From Oscillospiraceae bacterium (lineage in GTDB: Bacteria > Bacillota > Clostridia > Oscillospirales > Oscillospiraceae): a stretch of 33,506 bases of DNA. The notes under the pieces are model-generated. The model searched no databases and was not told where the DNA came from. It saw only the letters and a list, made by a program, of their open reading frames with translations. Each line of letters begins with the position of its first letter. Position 1 is the stretch's first letter. A program made the position numbers and the translations under genes. The stretch lies in the NCBI GenBank assembly GCA_020025545.1, contig JAHHRX010000021.1, forward strand, positions 1 through 33,506, given 5' to 3'. Positions 25,932 to 33,506 of this stretch are shown piece by piece.

Positions 25932-27347
25932 TTACAGACTATTTCCGTTGGATGCAATTACATTCTTATACCAGAAGTAGCTGTCCTTCTTAATTCGCGC
26001 CAAATCTTTCAAATCCGAATCTGTTCGGTTTACATAAACCAGTCCATATCGTTTTTTAAAGCCTTGATGGGAGCTGAGCAGATCTATCACGGACCAGGGA
26101 CAATACCCCATGACATCCACGCCGTCTTCTATTGCATCCGCAATTGCTGCGATGTGGTCATGCAGATAGGAAATACGGTACGCATCGTGCACTTTTCCGT
26201 CTTCCGCCAGTTCGTCCGCAGTGCCCAGACCATTTTCCGTGATAATCAGAGGCAAATGGTACCGGGACCAGTACTCATTGAGGACAATCCGCAGCCCAAC
26301 AGGATCGATCTGCGCGCCATACTCACTGGCAGCCAGATTGGTATTCTTTTCGATTTTCCAGTAGCCATACATATCGTAGTCAACTTCATTGAAACCTTCG
26401 ATGCGCTGACCTTTGGGATGGTTTTCATCTGCCGGCAAATATCGGGCAGTCAAAGTCCTGTAATAGTTCAGAGCAATAAAATCCATTTTTGCCTGCTTCA
26501 GAATCTCCCGATCCCCGTCTTCCATTGCAGGCATCAGATTCTGTTCCTTCAGATAGGCCAAATAGTAGCCGGGGTATTCGCCGTTAAAATGGAAGTCCAG
26601 ACAATAATCCGTCTTGAACCGGTTATTCATAAGTGCCGCCCACACATCCTCCGGCTTGTTTGTCAAAGGATAGGTAACAGTGGAAGAAACAGCAGGTCCG
26701 ATTTTTCCGCCGTCTACCATTTTGTGGCAGTCATTGGTAGCAAGGGCATGCGCAAGGAACATGTGGTAATCCATTTGGGCGCGCATCTTTTCCTGTTTGA
26801 ACGGATCCGTTTCGTAGATGTTCATCCGTTCGTTGACCCGCATCATTAGGTTTTGCTCATTGTGTACCTGCCAATACTTAACTCTATCACCAAATTCCGA
26901 AAAACAAATTTGGGCATAGCGCTGAAAAGCATAGGCACATTCACGGGATTCCCAGCCGTTGTATTTTTCTACCAAGGCATAGGGAAGATCAAAGTGATAC
27001 AGGGTAACAAAGGGAATGATATTGCAGGAAATCAGTTTGTCAATCACGCGGTTATAAAAAGCAATTCCATCTGCATTTACTTTGCCGTCACCGTCCGGAA
27101 TAATTCTGGTCCATGCAATGGAAAACCGGTACGCCTTCAATCCCAATTCTTTCATCAGGTCAATGTCTTCTTCCCAATGATGATAAAAATCGCTGGCCAC
27201 TTTACTGTCCGCCTGTACCGCAGACCGCCGGAAAGAATTGAAGTCTGCAACGCTTAAGCCTTTGCCGCCCTCATTCCAACCGCCTTCAATCTGAAATGCA
27301 GACGACGCTGCTCCCCACCAAAAGTCTTTTGGAAAATGCTTACTCAC
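25932..27347 (-). CDS. GH1 6-phospho-beta-glucosidase
   Basis: The 471-residue cytoplasmic enzyme cleaves phosphorylated beta-glucosides delivered by the adjacent PTS into glucose 6-phosphate and an aglycone or glucose. The GH1 N-terminal signature FWWGAASSAFQIEGG is present. Acid/base Glu164 lies in HNEQN, where most family members have NEP, and nucleophile Glu371 lies in ITENG. The C-terminal KKDSYFWYKNVI segment is that of phospho-specific members. The start is GTG 27347, 7 bases after GGGAGGC. It follows the PTS gene by 55 bases, with no terminator between. Confidence 0.9.
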   Translation of the reverse strand: MSKHFPKDFWWGAASSAFQIEGGWNEGGKGLSVADFNSFRRSAVQADSKVASDFYHHWEEDIDLMKELGLKAYRFSIAWTRIIPDGDGKVNADGIAFYNRVIDKLISCNIIPFVTLYHFDLPYALVEKYNGWESRECAYAFQRYAQICFSEFGDRVKYWQVHNEQNLMMRVNERMNIYETDPFKQEKMRAQMDYHMFLAHALATNDCHKMVDGGKIGPAVSSTVTYPLTNKPEDVWAALMNNRFKTDYCLDFHFNGEYPGYYLAYLKEQNLMPAMEDGDREILKQAKMDFIALNYYRTLTARYLPADENHPKGQRIEGFNEVDYDMYGYWKIEKNTNLAASEYGAQIDPVGLRIVLNEYWSRYHLPLIITENGLGTADELAEDGKVHDAYRISYLHDHIAAIADAIEDGVDVMGYCPWSVIDLLSSHQGFKKRYGLVYVNRTDSDLKDLARIKKDSYFWYKNVIASNGNSL

Positions 27348-27402
27348 TTAGAATGCCTCCCGCAATTGTTATCCATCTCTGGACGGAATAATGGTATCAT
27401 AT

Positions 27403-29289
27403 TTACTCAGTAACTTCAATAACAGGCGTATTTTCGTTGACTGTCATGCCAAATCTGGGCGAAACAGCAGAAAAATCATCCGTATTGGAAACCAGCACGG
27501 TAACGGTGTTATCGTAACCCGCTGCCTTAATGGCTTTGGAGTCAAAGGAAACAATGGGAGTTCCCTTCTTAACACGCTTGCCTTCTTCCACATGCTGCGT
27601 GAAATACTTGCCCTGCAGCTCCACCGTATTGATGCCGATGTGAATCAGAAGCTCTGCACCGTTATCCAAAGTCAATCCAACGGCGTGTCTGGTGGGAAAC
27701 ACCAGAGAAACCGTGCAATCTTCCGGCGCAACCACTTCTCCCGTAGAAGGAATCACCGCAATGCCTCTGCCCAGTGCATCGGAGGAGAACACCTCATCGT
27801 CAACAGTGTGCACATCAATCGCCTTGCCGGCTACGGGAGAGGTAATGGAAACGGTTTTTCCGTTTTTGGGAGTTTTGGGAAGCTTTTTCTGCGCATTGGG
27901 GTCAACATCATCTTCAAAACCGACAATGTAGGTAAGAATCGCTGCGCCAAAGAATGCAACGGAAATGCCCAGCAGATAAGAAACAAACTGACCGACGGAA
28001 GTACCCTCGCCGTAGTAGGACATAATCGTCAGAATACCATTGTTTGCAAAACCTGTGTTGACGGCTTTGCCGATTCCCATGATAGCGCCGCCCAATGCAC
28101 CGGAGATTACAGCGCAAATCATGGGCTTCTTCAGACGCAGATTACAGCCGTAGATAGCCGGCTCGGTAATACCAACCAGGAATGCAGAAATGGTAGCTGC
28201 ACCGGAAACCTGCTTCAGATTTGCACTTTTCGTCTTCAGCATGACGCCCAGAGAAGCGCCTGCCTGAGAGAAGTTAGCGGCACCTGCAAAGCACATTAAG
28301 GTGTTTGTACCGGTCAAAGCAACATCGTTTAAGCCAATAGGCAGCAGCGCACGGTGTGCTCCGAAAATTACACAGACGCCCCACAGTCCGCCCACAATAA
28401 TACCGCCAAGAATGGGGCTGAAGCCATACAGGCTCTGATACAGCCACTGAACAATGTAGCCGACATAAATACCGACAGGTCCAACAACAACCAGAGCAAC
28501 CGGAACCATAATCAGCAGAGAAAGTCCGGGAACCAGAATGATCTGCAGCATCTCCGGAATGATTTTCTTCAAAAACCGTTCCAGATAAACAAGTACAATC
28601 ACTGCAAGGATAATGGGAATTACAGATTCTGTATAGGCAAAAACCTTGGAAGCAGAACCGATTGTAAACGCCATCTTAGGAATGGGAATGCCGAAAATAG
28701 TGGACTTAACTGCAATGTCCTGTACCAATGTGTCAATCACGGGATGGCACAGGAAGCCGCCGATCACCATTGCAATGACCTTGTTGCATTTCAGCGCATC
28801 TGCTGCAGTAAAAGCCAGGAAAATGGGCATATAGTAGAAAATGATATTGCTGGCTGCATTCAGGATGATAAATGTGCTGTTGTCTCCGGATACCCAGCCC
28901 AAACGGGATGCCGCAGACAGCAGACCTTTAATCAAACCGGCAGCCGCAATTGCAGGAACCAGGGGCGTAAAGATCTTAGAAATGGTTTGCAGAATAGTAT
29001 TTCCCAAAGATCCCTTTTCTGCAGCAATTTCATTGCCTGTTTCCAAATTCACCAGAGGGAGGAATTCATCATAGATTTTGTTGACCTTGCTGCCAAGGAC
29101 AACCTGAAACTGTCCGCCGGCCTCAACAACCTGAATAACACCTTCCAGTCTTTCAACATTTGCTTTGTTTGCCTTCTTCGGGTCCTTCAAAACCAGACGA
29201 AGTCTGGTGAAGCAATGGGTGACATCTCTTACATTGGAAGCACCGCCAACTTCAGTCAGAATGTCATTTGCAATCTGCTTGTAGTTCAT
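27403..29289 (-). CDS. bglP: PTS beta-glucoside transporter subunit EIIBCA
   Basis: The 628-residue protein imports and phosphorylates beta-glucosides. Domain order is IIB (1-90, phospho-Cys26 in THCFTRLR), IIC (about 105-460, ten or so hydrophobic segments with the GITEPAIYG motif) and IIA (about 480-628, phospho-His550 in LIHIGINT and His535 nearby). All three phosphotransfer residues are intact, so it needs only HPr and enzyme I. Together with LicT it decides operon expression, since in this family the IIB domain phosphorylates and blocks the antiterminator when no sugar passes. The ATG follows AAGGAGAG. It is the first gene after the RAT leader. Confidence 0.93.
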   Translation of the reverse strand: MNYKQIANDILTEVGGASNVRDVTHCFTRLRLVLKDPKKANKANVERLEGVIQVVEAGGQFQVVLGSKVNKIYDEFLPLVNLETGNEIAAEKGSLGNTILQTISKIFTPLVPAIAAAGLIKGLLSAASRLGWVSGDNSTFIILNAASNIIFYYMPIFLAFTAADALKCNKVIAMVIGGFLCHPVIDTLVQDIAVKSTIFGIPIPKMAFTIGSASKVFAYTESVIPIILAVIVLVYLERFLKKIIPEMLQIILVPGLSLLIMVPVALVVVGPVGIYVGYIVQWLYQSLYGFSPILGGIIVGGLWGVCVIFGAHRALLPIGLNDVALTGTNTLMCFAGAANFSQAGASLGVMLKTKSANLKQVSGAATISAFLVGITEPAIYGCNLRLKKPMICAVISGALGGAIMGIGKAVNTGFANNGILTIMSYYGEGTSVGQFVSYLLGISVAFFGAAILTYIVGFEDDVDPNAQKKLPKTPKNGKTVSITSPVAGKAIDVHTVDDEVFSSDALGRGIAVIPSTGEVVAPEDCTVSLVFPTRHAVGLTLDNGAELLIHIGINTVELQGKYFTQHVEEGKRVKKGTPIVSFDSKAIKAAGYDNTVTVLVSNTDDFSAVSPRFGMTVNENTPVIEVTE

Positions 29290-29370
29290 ATCAGTCTCTC
29301 CTTATCTTCGTTTATATGGATATTGTGTCGGCCGAACACAGCAAAAAGGGTACAAAAAAAGACTGAATTT

Positions 29371-29411
29371 GCAAAAAGCTATCCCATGCAAAAGCATGGT
29401 TACAATTTTGC
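29371..29411 (-). terminator. Leader terminator of the beta-glucoside operon
   Basis: On the minus strand CCATGC-TTTT-GCATGG (29399-29384) forms a hairpin that GCAAAA/TTTTGC may extend, followed by T5 (29377-29373) and a later T7 tract. It lies just downstream of the RAT and would stop transcription unless LicT is bound. I saw no clear base overlap with the RAT, so exclusivity needs folding. Confidence 0.55.
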
Positions 29412-29416
29412 CAATC

Positions 29417-29446
29417 CAATCTTGCCTGCATTACCAGTAACACGTC
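29417..29446 (-). promoter_or_regulatory. LicT-type RAT (ribonucleic antiterminator) site
   Basis: The 30-base minus-strand segment contains TGTTACTG, a short loop and GCAGGCAAGA, matching the known LicT/SacY RAT pattern (GTTACTG...GCAGGCAAAAC). It begins about 20 bases after the likely transcription start. Confidence 0.8.
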
Positions 29447-29473
29447 GTATTGTGCCCTTATTAACTTGATCAT

Positions 29474-29502
29474 ATTGTAACAGCTAGTGTTCATTCAATC
29501 AA
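29474..29502 (-). promoter_or_regulatory. Promoter of the beta-glucoside operon
   Basis: On the minus strand a -35 box TTGATT (29502-29497), a 17-base spacer and a -10 box TACAAT (29479-29474) are present. The leader to the PTS start codon is about 177 bases. I saw no convincing catabolite-response element. Confidence 0.75.
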
Positions 29503-29637
29503 GAGCAATGTCCCTAAAAAAGTGATTTTCATGACATCACACAATTATATATGTTGTTACTTGTCAATATTGCCCGGTAAAACTCTCAATTAGCCTTTTC
29601 CACACGCCACTGCATCAGGCGTGTATGACCGGCAAGG

Positions 29638-29690
29638 GAAAAATGTCACGAAATGCGGTGTTGGTTCTGGTTCTTCCGCATTCCGTGACA
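29638..29690 (-). terminator. Terminator of the ABC exporter operon
   Basis: On the minus strand TGTCACGGAATGCGG pairs with CCGCATTTCGTGACA (one G-U) around a 17-base loop and is followed by TTTTT. It starts 11 bases after the last stop codon. Confidence 0.85.
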
Positions 29691-29700
29691 CTGGACAGAC

Positions 29701-31446
29701 TCATTCCTGATAGGCCTTTGTCTGGCTCTCCCACAGGGTTCGGAAAAGGCCGTCTTGTTTCAGCAGCTCTGAAGGGGCCGCACATTGGATAATTTTCCCT
29801 CGCTCCAGCACTGCCACCCGGTTTGCAAGAGAGACTGCCCCCAGACGATGGGTGATAATCAGTCCGGTTTTTCCATGGAGTGCTTCCCGAAACTGCTCGA
29901 CCAGCTCTCGCTCTTTCAGTGGGTCAATTGCTGAAGTCGGTTCATCCAGCAAAAGGAAATCCCCTTGCTTATAAAATCCACGGGCGCAGGAAAGCTGCTG
30001 CCACTGACCGCCGGACAGCTCCCGTCCGCCAAATTCTTTTCCCAGGGGCGTATCCGCTGTGACTTCCCCATCGGGGAAAATATCCCCCAGACGGCGGTCG
30101 ATCTCAAAGGCATCTGTCCTTTTGGGATCCCCCAGCGCAATATTTTCCCCGGCGGTGGTATGGTACCGCTGAAAAGACTGCATCACCGCCGACTGGCAGG
30201 TATGCACAGACTCTTCCCGAAGTTCAGAAAGCTCGCAGTCGCCGTAGAAAATTTTGCCGGATGTTGGTTGAAAAATGCCTAAGATAAGATTGGCCAATGT
30301 GGATTTTCCGGCACCGTTTTCTCCTGCAACCGCCAGCACTTCCCCCCTGTGAATCGTGAGGGACAGATGCGATATGGCATCCACGGCGGCACCGGGATAC
30401 CGAAAGGACACATCCTCCAGACGAATTTCATCCGGAAATTTCCCCAGCGTTTCCGTGCCGCCCCGCTCCGGCAGGCCGAAATAGCGGAAAAACGGCTGAA
30501 TGAGCTTGCGGAACAAGGCTTCGTCTTCTGCGCTGCCTGCTATGCCTTTCAGCACCGCCGCCAAGGACTCATAGGCGGCAACACCGGCAGCAAAGGCGGC
30601 AAAATCGATTTTCCCCCGGTACAGCAGCGCAGAAGATACCAGCAGTCCACCGGCTGCTCCCAATACGGCAATGGGAGCCATCAGCAAATGAACTGCAAAC
30701 ATGGTATTTGCTTTTCGTAAAGCAAGGCTGTCCCGGGTATTTCTGGATGCAATCCATTTCCCCTCCAAAAGAGCTGTACCGCCGCTGATGCGGCTTTCTT
30801 TACAGGCCGTATCATCCGCCATGGCGGCTGCATAAGCCGCCTCCTCCCGCTGGCACTGGCTGGACGCCTCATAATCCCGCTGCCAGATCTTACCTTTGTA
30901 GAAAAGCTCCACTGCCACAGGCAGGACAGACATTGGCAGCAGGAGCAGAAACCACATTTGAAATGCAGCAAGATAAGCCGTGAGCATAAGCCCCTGCAGG
31001 CAGGCAAAAATCAGATCCAGATATATTTGCCCATAGCGGAAAAGATTTTGCCTTGCGCCATCCGCCTGCTTTAGATAGGCATATACCTTGGGCATTTCCA
31101 AAGATTCGTTGGAAATGCGGCAGCTTTTGCTGTGAAGTGCCTTGCGGATCCGCTCTTCAAATTTGAGGATTGTTCCAAACTGCACCTGATAGCGCATATA
31201 AAATACCGAGTATCCTCCGCAAAGCAGCAGGCTGATGCTGTAAAGAAGCAGATTTTTCAGGAGTGCAGGGGTATATCCCGCCAGTACCAGCGAGAAGATT
31301 TTTCGGGTAAGCATCACGCCCCAAAGCGATGCAAGTCCCAGCAGCAGCTCCATAACCGCCATGATGAAAAAGCTTCCCGGCGCCAGTTTGAAAATAAAGC
31401 GCAGCGCTTTCCATGGAGAAACTACCGTGTTTTCCTTAGATTTCAC
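29701..31446 (-). CDS. ABC exporter half-transporter B (membrane plus ATPase domains)
   Basis: The 581-residue protein has a six-helix exporter domain (about 1-320) and an ATPase domain with Walker A GENGAGKST (about 374), signature LSGGQWQQ (about 478) and Walker B LLLDEPT. All ATPase residues are intact. The LSGGQWQ-type signature is found in NisT-like peptide exporters among others, so a peptide or lipid-like cargo is possible but unproven. The GTG at 31446 is chosen because AAAGGGGG lies 5 bases upstream. Its start overlaps the end of half-transporter A by 11 bases, so the two are made together and probably form a heterodimer. Confidence 0.85.
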   Translation of the reverse strand: MKSKENTVVSPWKALRFIFKLAPGSFFIMAVMELLLGLASLWGVMLTRKIFSLVLAGYTPALLKNLLLYSISLLLCGGYSVFYMRYQVQFGTILKFEERIRKALHSKSCRISNESLEMPKVYAYLKQADGARQNLFRYGQIYLDLIFACLQGLMLTAYLAAFQMWFLLLLPMSVLPVAVELFYKGKIWQRDYEASSQCQREEAAYAAAMADDTACKESRISGGTALLEGKWIASRNTRDSLALRKANTMFAVHLLMAPIAVLGAAGGLLVSSALLYRGKIDFAAFAAGVAAYESLAAVLKGIAGSAEDEALFRKLIQPFFRYFGLPERGGTETLGKFPDEIRLEDVSFRYPGAAVDAISHLSLTIHRGEVLAVAGENGAGKSTLANLILGIFQPTSGKIFYGDCELSELREESVHTCQSAVMQSFQRYHTTAGENIALGDPKRTDAFEIDRRLGDIFPDGEVTADTPLGKEFGGRELSGGQWQQLSCARGFYKQGDFLLLDEPTSAIDPLKERELVEQFREALHGKTGLIITHRLGAVSLANRVAVLERGKIIQCAAPSELLKQDGLFRTLWESQTKAYQE

Positions 31447-33160
31447 CGTATAACCCCCTTTGTGTTTCAAACAGATTGCGATAATAGGGACAATTTTCCA
31501 TGAGCATCCGGTGACTGCCGGCAGAAAGAATTCTTCCTTCCTGCAAAACCAGAATCGAATCCGCCTGTGTAACAGAGCCTAAACGATGAGAAATAAAAAG
31601 CGTGGTTTTATCCGCCAGCAAGGTTTCATAGGCACGGTAGATCCGGGCTTCGCTTACCGGGTCTAAGGAGGCGTTGGGCTCATCCAGAATAGCAATCGGA
31701 GTCGCCGACAGCGCACACCGGGCAATCGCCAGCTTCTGCCACTCACCGCCGGAAAGTCCGGAGCCTTCCTTTTGCAGAAGGAGCAGGTCGGCATCCAGCC
31801 CCTTCTCCATCACCGCAGGGTGGAAATCCAGAGATTGGAGGACCGGAAGGATTTGGTCATCTAAAAGGAGCTTCTTCTGTCCAAGAGACAGATTTTCCCG
31901 AATTGTCAGGGGATAACGGTAAAAGTCCTGAAATACCACAGAGAAAAGCGCCTGCCTGTCTTTAGCTGACAATGTGCTGAGGGGAACATTGCCTACGGTG
32001 ATTTCACCGCTGTCCGGTGTGTAAAGCCCCGCAAGGAGCTTCACCAGCGTAGATTTTCCGCAGCCATTTTCCCCTACCAGAGCATAGTGCTTTCCAGCCT
32101 CCATGGTAAAGGTCAGATTTTTGAGGACGGGGGTATTCTGTCCGGGGTAAGTGAAGGTCACATTGTGAAATGTAATGACAGGTGCAGGACTGACGATATT
32201 GCCCGGCTTTTTGTTTTCTTCCGGCAGAGACATCCATTTCTCGTAGGCTTCCATTTGGGCGAACTGGCTTTTCATAGTATAAACCGCCCCGCATAGCTGC
32301 CCGGTCTGGGAACGCAGACTATTGACAGCATAGAATGCAGAAGTAAACAGTCCGATGGTAATACTTCCCCGCAGCAAGGGCCTCACAAGCAGCAAAACCG
32401 CTGCAAATGCATAGACAGCAGAGAAAATTTCAAGGGCAGCATCGGCAGACAGGCGTTTTCTTCCCAGCTTTTTGTTTTCCTGCAATGCTTTCCGAAATTC
32501 TTCTGAAAACCGACGGTCGATTTCATCATTCCAGCCAAAGATTTTTCGCTCTGCGGCATATTCACGGTTCAGCAGCAGACTGGCAAAATAATTGGTGCGC
32601 CGCATATTCTCCATGTATCGTCCCCAAAATCCCGGAGTACCTTTCGCCACACGGATATGAACACCGACACCACACACCAGCAGCACAAGCACCCCTGCGC
32701 AAATCCACAAATCATAAGTGCCAATTATCGCAATGGCAGCAGTCATTTCTACGGTGATCGTCAGAATGCTTTGCCATGCGCTGTAGCATCCTGCTTCCAG
32801 CTCCGAAGCTTTCTCAGATTGATTCCAGAGGGTGTGGAAAGTTTCGGTTTCCGTTACCGGGAAGCGGATACGACTTACTTTTTGCATACGGTCTTGATCC
32901 AGTTTTCTTCCGGTATGGATATTGTGGTGTTGGGAAAGTCGATCCTGAACGGCGAAAAGCGCGGTATGGGCCAGCATAAGTACAAGGAATCCAATGCAAA
33001 AGAATGGGAAACGGGCTGAGCCGTCGATGCCGGCATCTATGAGATTGCTGCGGGCAGGGATCAAAGCTGCCGGAAGAATACCCAGCAATACGCAAATCAG
33101 CGCACCAAAGAAAAAATCCCGCTTTTTTCGGAGTTTCCAAAGACTTCTGACATACTTCAT
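31436..33160 (-). CDS. ABC exporter half-transporter A (membrane plus ATPase domains)
   Basis: The 574-residue protein has a six-helix membrane domain (about 15-310) and an ATPase domain with Walker A GENGCGKST (about 362), signature LSGGEWQKLAIAR (about 470) and Walker B AILDEPNASLD (about 493) including the catalytic Glu. Length is normal for a half-size exporter. It is the first gene of a two-gene operon; the ATG at 33160 follows AAGGAGG by 6 bases, and a TATAAT box lies at 33201-33196 on the minus strand. No regulator, precursor peptide or modification enzyme is beside it, so cargo is unknown. Confidence 0.85.
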   Translation of the reverse strand: MKYVRSLWKLRKKRDFFFGALICVLLGILPAALIPARSNLIDAGIDGSARFPFFCIGFLVLMLAHTALFAVQDRLSQHHNIHTGRKLDQDRMQKVSRIRFPVTETETFHTLWNQSEKASELEAGCYSAWQSILTITVEMTAAIAIIGTYDLWICAGVLVLLVCGVGVHIRVAKGTPGFWGRYMENMRRTNYFASLLLNREYAAERKIFGWNDEIDRRFSEEFRKALQENKKLGRKRLSADAALEIFSAVYAFAAVLLLVRPLLRGSITIGLFTSAFYAVNSLRSQTGQLCGAVYTMKSQFAQMEAYEKWMSLPEENKKPGNIVSPAPVITFHNVTFTYPGQNTPVLKNLTFTMEAGKHYALVGENGCGKSTLVKLLAGLYTPDSGEITVGNVPLSTLSAKDRQALFSVVFQDFYRYPLTIRENLSLGQKKLLLDDQILPVLQSLDFHPAVMEKGLDADLLLLQKEGSGLSGGEWQKLAIARCALSATPIAILDEPNASLDPVSEARIYRAYETLLADKTTLFISHRLGSVTQADSILVLQEGRILSAGSHRMLMENCPYYRNLFETQRGLYGEI

Positions 33161-33227
33161 AAAATTCCTCCTTCAAATCCAGCGACTTTAACTACATTAT
33201 AGTCCCCTTCCCCAGGAAGAAACAGCC

Positions 33228-33256
33228 TAGACTTACTATGAAATTTATGCTATAAT
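33228..33256 (+). promoter_or_regulatory. Promoter-like element directly before a terminator
   Basis: A -35-like TAGACT (33228-33233), a 17-base spacer and a perfect extended -10 (TGC before TATAAT, 33251-33256) point rightward. The transcript would meet the hairpin at 33265 at once. Confidence 0.5.
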
Positions 33257-33264
33257 ATAGGTGT

Positions 33265-33311
33265 AAAAAAGGGGGAATTGCCGCCGAATCAGCAGCAATT
33301 CCCCCTTTTTT
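33265..33311. terminator. Perfect bidirectional terminator hairpin
   Basis: A perfect 17-bp stem (A6-G5-AATTGC with GCAATT-C5-T6) has a 13-base loop. The A and T runs at the ends provide a U tract in both directions. Confidence 0.85.
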
Positions 33312-33414
33312 ATTTGTAAAGGTATCCGTATTCACTTTGGTGAAGCAGTGTATATTGAGCCAGAATTTTCATCTTTCATATAAAATCAGGTCATTGGTCA
33401 TTGGCCTAAAATAC

Positions 33415-33455
33415 CCAAAAAGAAAAACCCCGAAAACCGAAGTTTTCGGGGTTTT
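33415..33455 (-). terminator. Terminator of the tRNA-Thr gene
   Basis: On the minus strand a perfect 14-bp stem closes a TTCG tetraloop (33424-33455), followed by TTTTTCTTTTT. It begins at the last base of the tRNA CCA end. Confidence 0.85.
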
Positions 33456-33506
33456 GGAGCTGCTAGCCAGATTTGAACTGGCGACCTCATCCTTACCAAG
33501 GATGCG
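33455..33506 (-). tRNA. trnT: tRNA-Thr (anticodon GGU), 3' part
   Basis: The last 52 bases of a tRNA on the minus strand are inside the window; the acceptor 5' strand and D arm lie beyond it. Seen are the anticodon stem and loop TTGGTAA (anticodon GGT at 33497-33495), the T arm GCCAG-TTCAAAT-CTGGC, the acceptor strand TAGCAGC, discriminator T and an encoded CCA. Threonine follows from the anticodon. Confidence 0.92.

Noticed and set aside
27391..29469. Two long plus-strand open frames opposite the PTS gene
   Set aside because: They are antisense to a complete EIIBCA gene and one runs through the RAT leader; composition is not protein-like.
29540..29570. A second promoter-like pair TTGACA...TATAAT on the minus strand upstream of the beta-glucoside promoter
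   Set aside because: The spacer is only 12 bases, too short for a functional sigma-A promoter.
29602..29624. A 7-bp hairpin (ACACGCC/GGCGTGT) past the ABC exporter operon
   Set aside because: No T tract follows in either direction, and a far better terminator lies at 29638-29690.
33312..33423. A/T-rich spacer with a small GGTCATT direct repeat before the tRNA terminator
   Set aside because: Too short and irregular to support an attachment site or integrated element; no integrase or second tRNA fragment is visible.

Overview
The window looks like chromosomal DNA of a gut-type Gram-positive bacterium of the class Clostridia (an Oscillospiraceae- or Ruminococcaceae-like Firmicute is my best guess). 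The grounds are strong AGGAGG-type ribosome binding sites, a sortase-type cell-wall anchor, Isd-like heme uptake genes, a LicT/PTS beta-glucoside operon, a manganese riboswitch of the yybP-ykoY class, PadR/DUF2812 genes and many compact intrinsic terminators. No phage, insertion sequence or CRISPR array is visible.

Bases 1-9077 (+ strand) are a heme/iron acquisition operon. It holds a large wall-anchored protein with NEAT-like domains (5' end cut by the window), a membrane-anchored Shp-type heme-binding protein, an IsdE-like lipoprotein, a FecCD-type permease and its ATPase. A DtxR-family iron regulator follows, and then the truncated, frameshifted remains of a CydC/D-like ABC exporter. Heme would pass from the wall protein to the Shp-like protein, to the lipoprotein, and into the cell through the permease.

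Bases 9370-15528 are a maltodextrin locus. A binding lipoprotein, two MalF/MalG-type permeases and an intracellular GH13 neopullulanase/cyclomaltodextrinase run on the minus strand, divergent from a LacI-family regulator. A hairpin terminator between the binding protein and the permeases probably sets their ratio.

Bases 15584-18522 hold an unusual protein joining a HAD-type deoxynucleotidase to a guanylate-kinase-like domain, and then a PadR regulator/DUF2812 membrane protein pair.

Bases 18580-23396 hold a P-type ATPase (minus) behind a well-formed yybP-ykoY Mn2+ riboswitch, a divergent RsmH-like rRNA methyltransferase with an N-terminal extension, and a membrane-bound XRE regulator.

Bases 23457-29502 (minus) are a beta-glucoside operon: promoter, LicT-type RAT/terminator leader, PTS EIIBCA, GH1 6-phospho-beta-glucosidase, LicT antiterminator and, unexpectedly, an FGGY sugar kinase.

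Bases 29638-33160 (minus) are two overlapping half-size ABC exporters. The window ends with a short promoter-terminator unit and the 3' part of a tRNA-Thr(GGU) gene with its own terminator.
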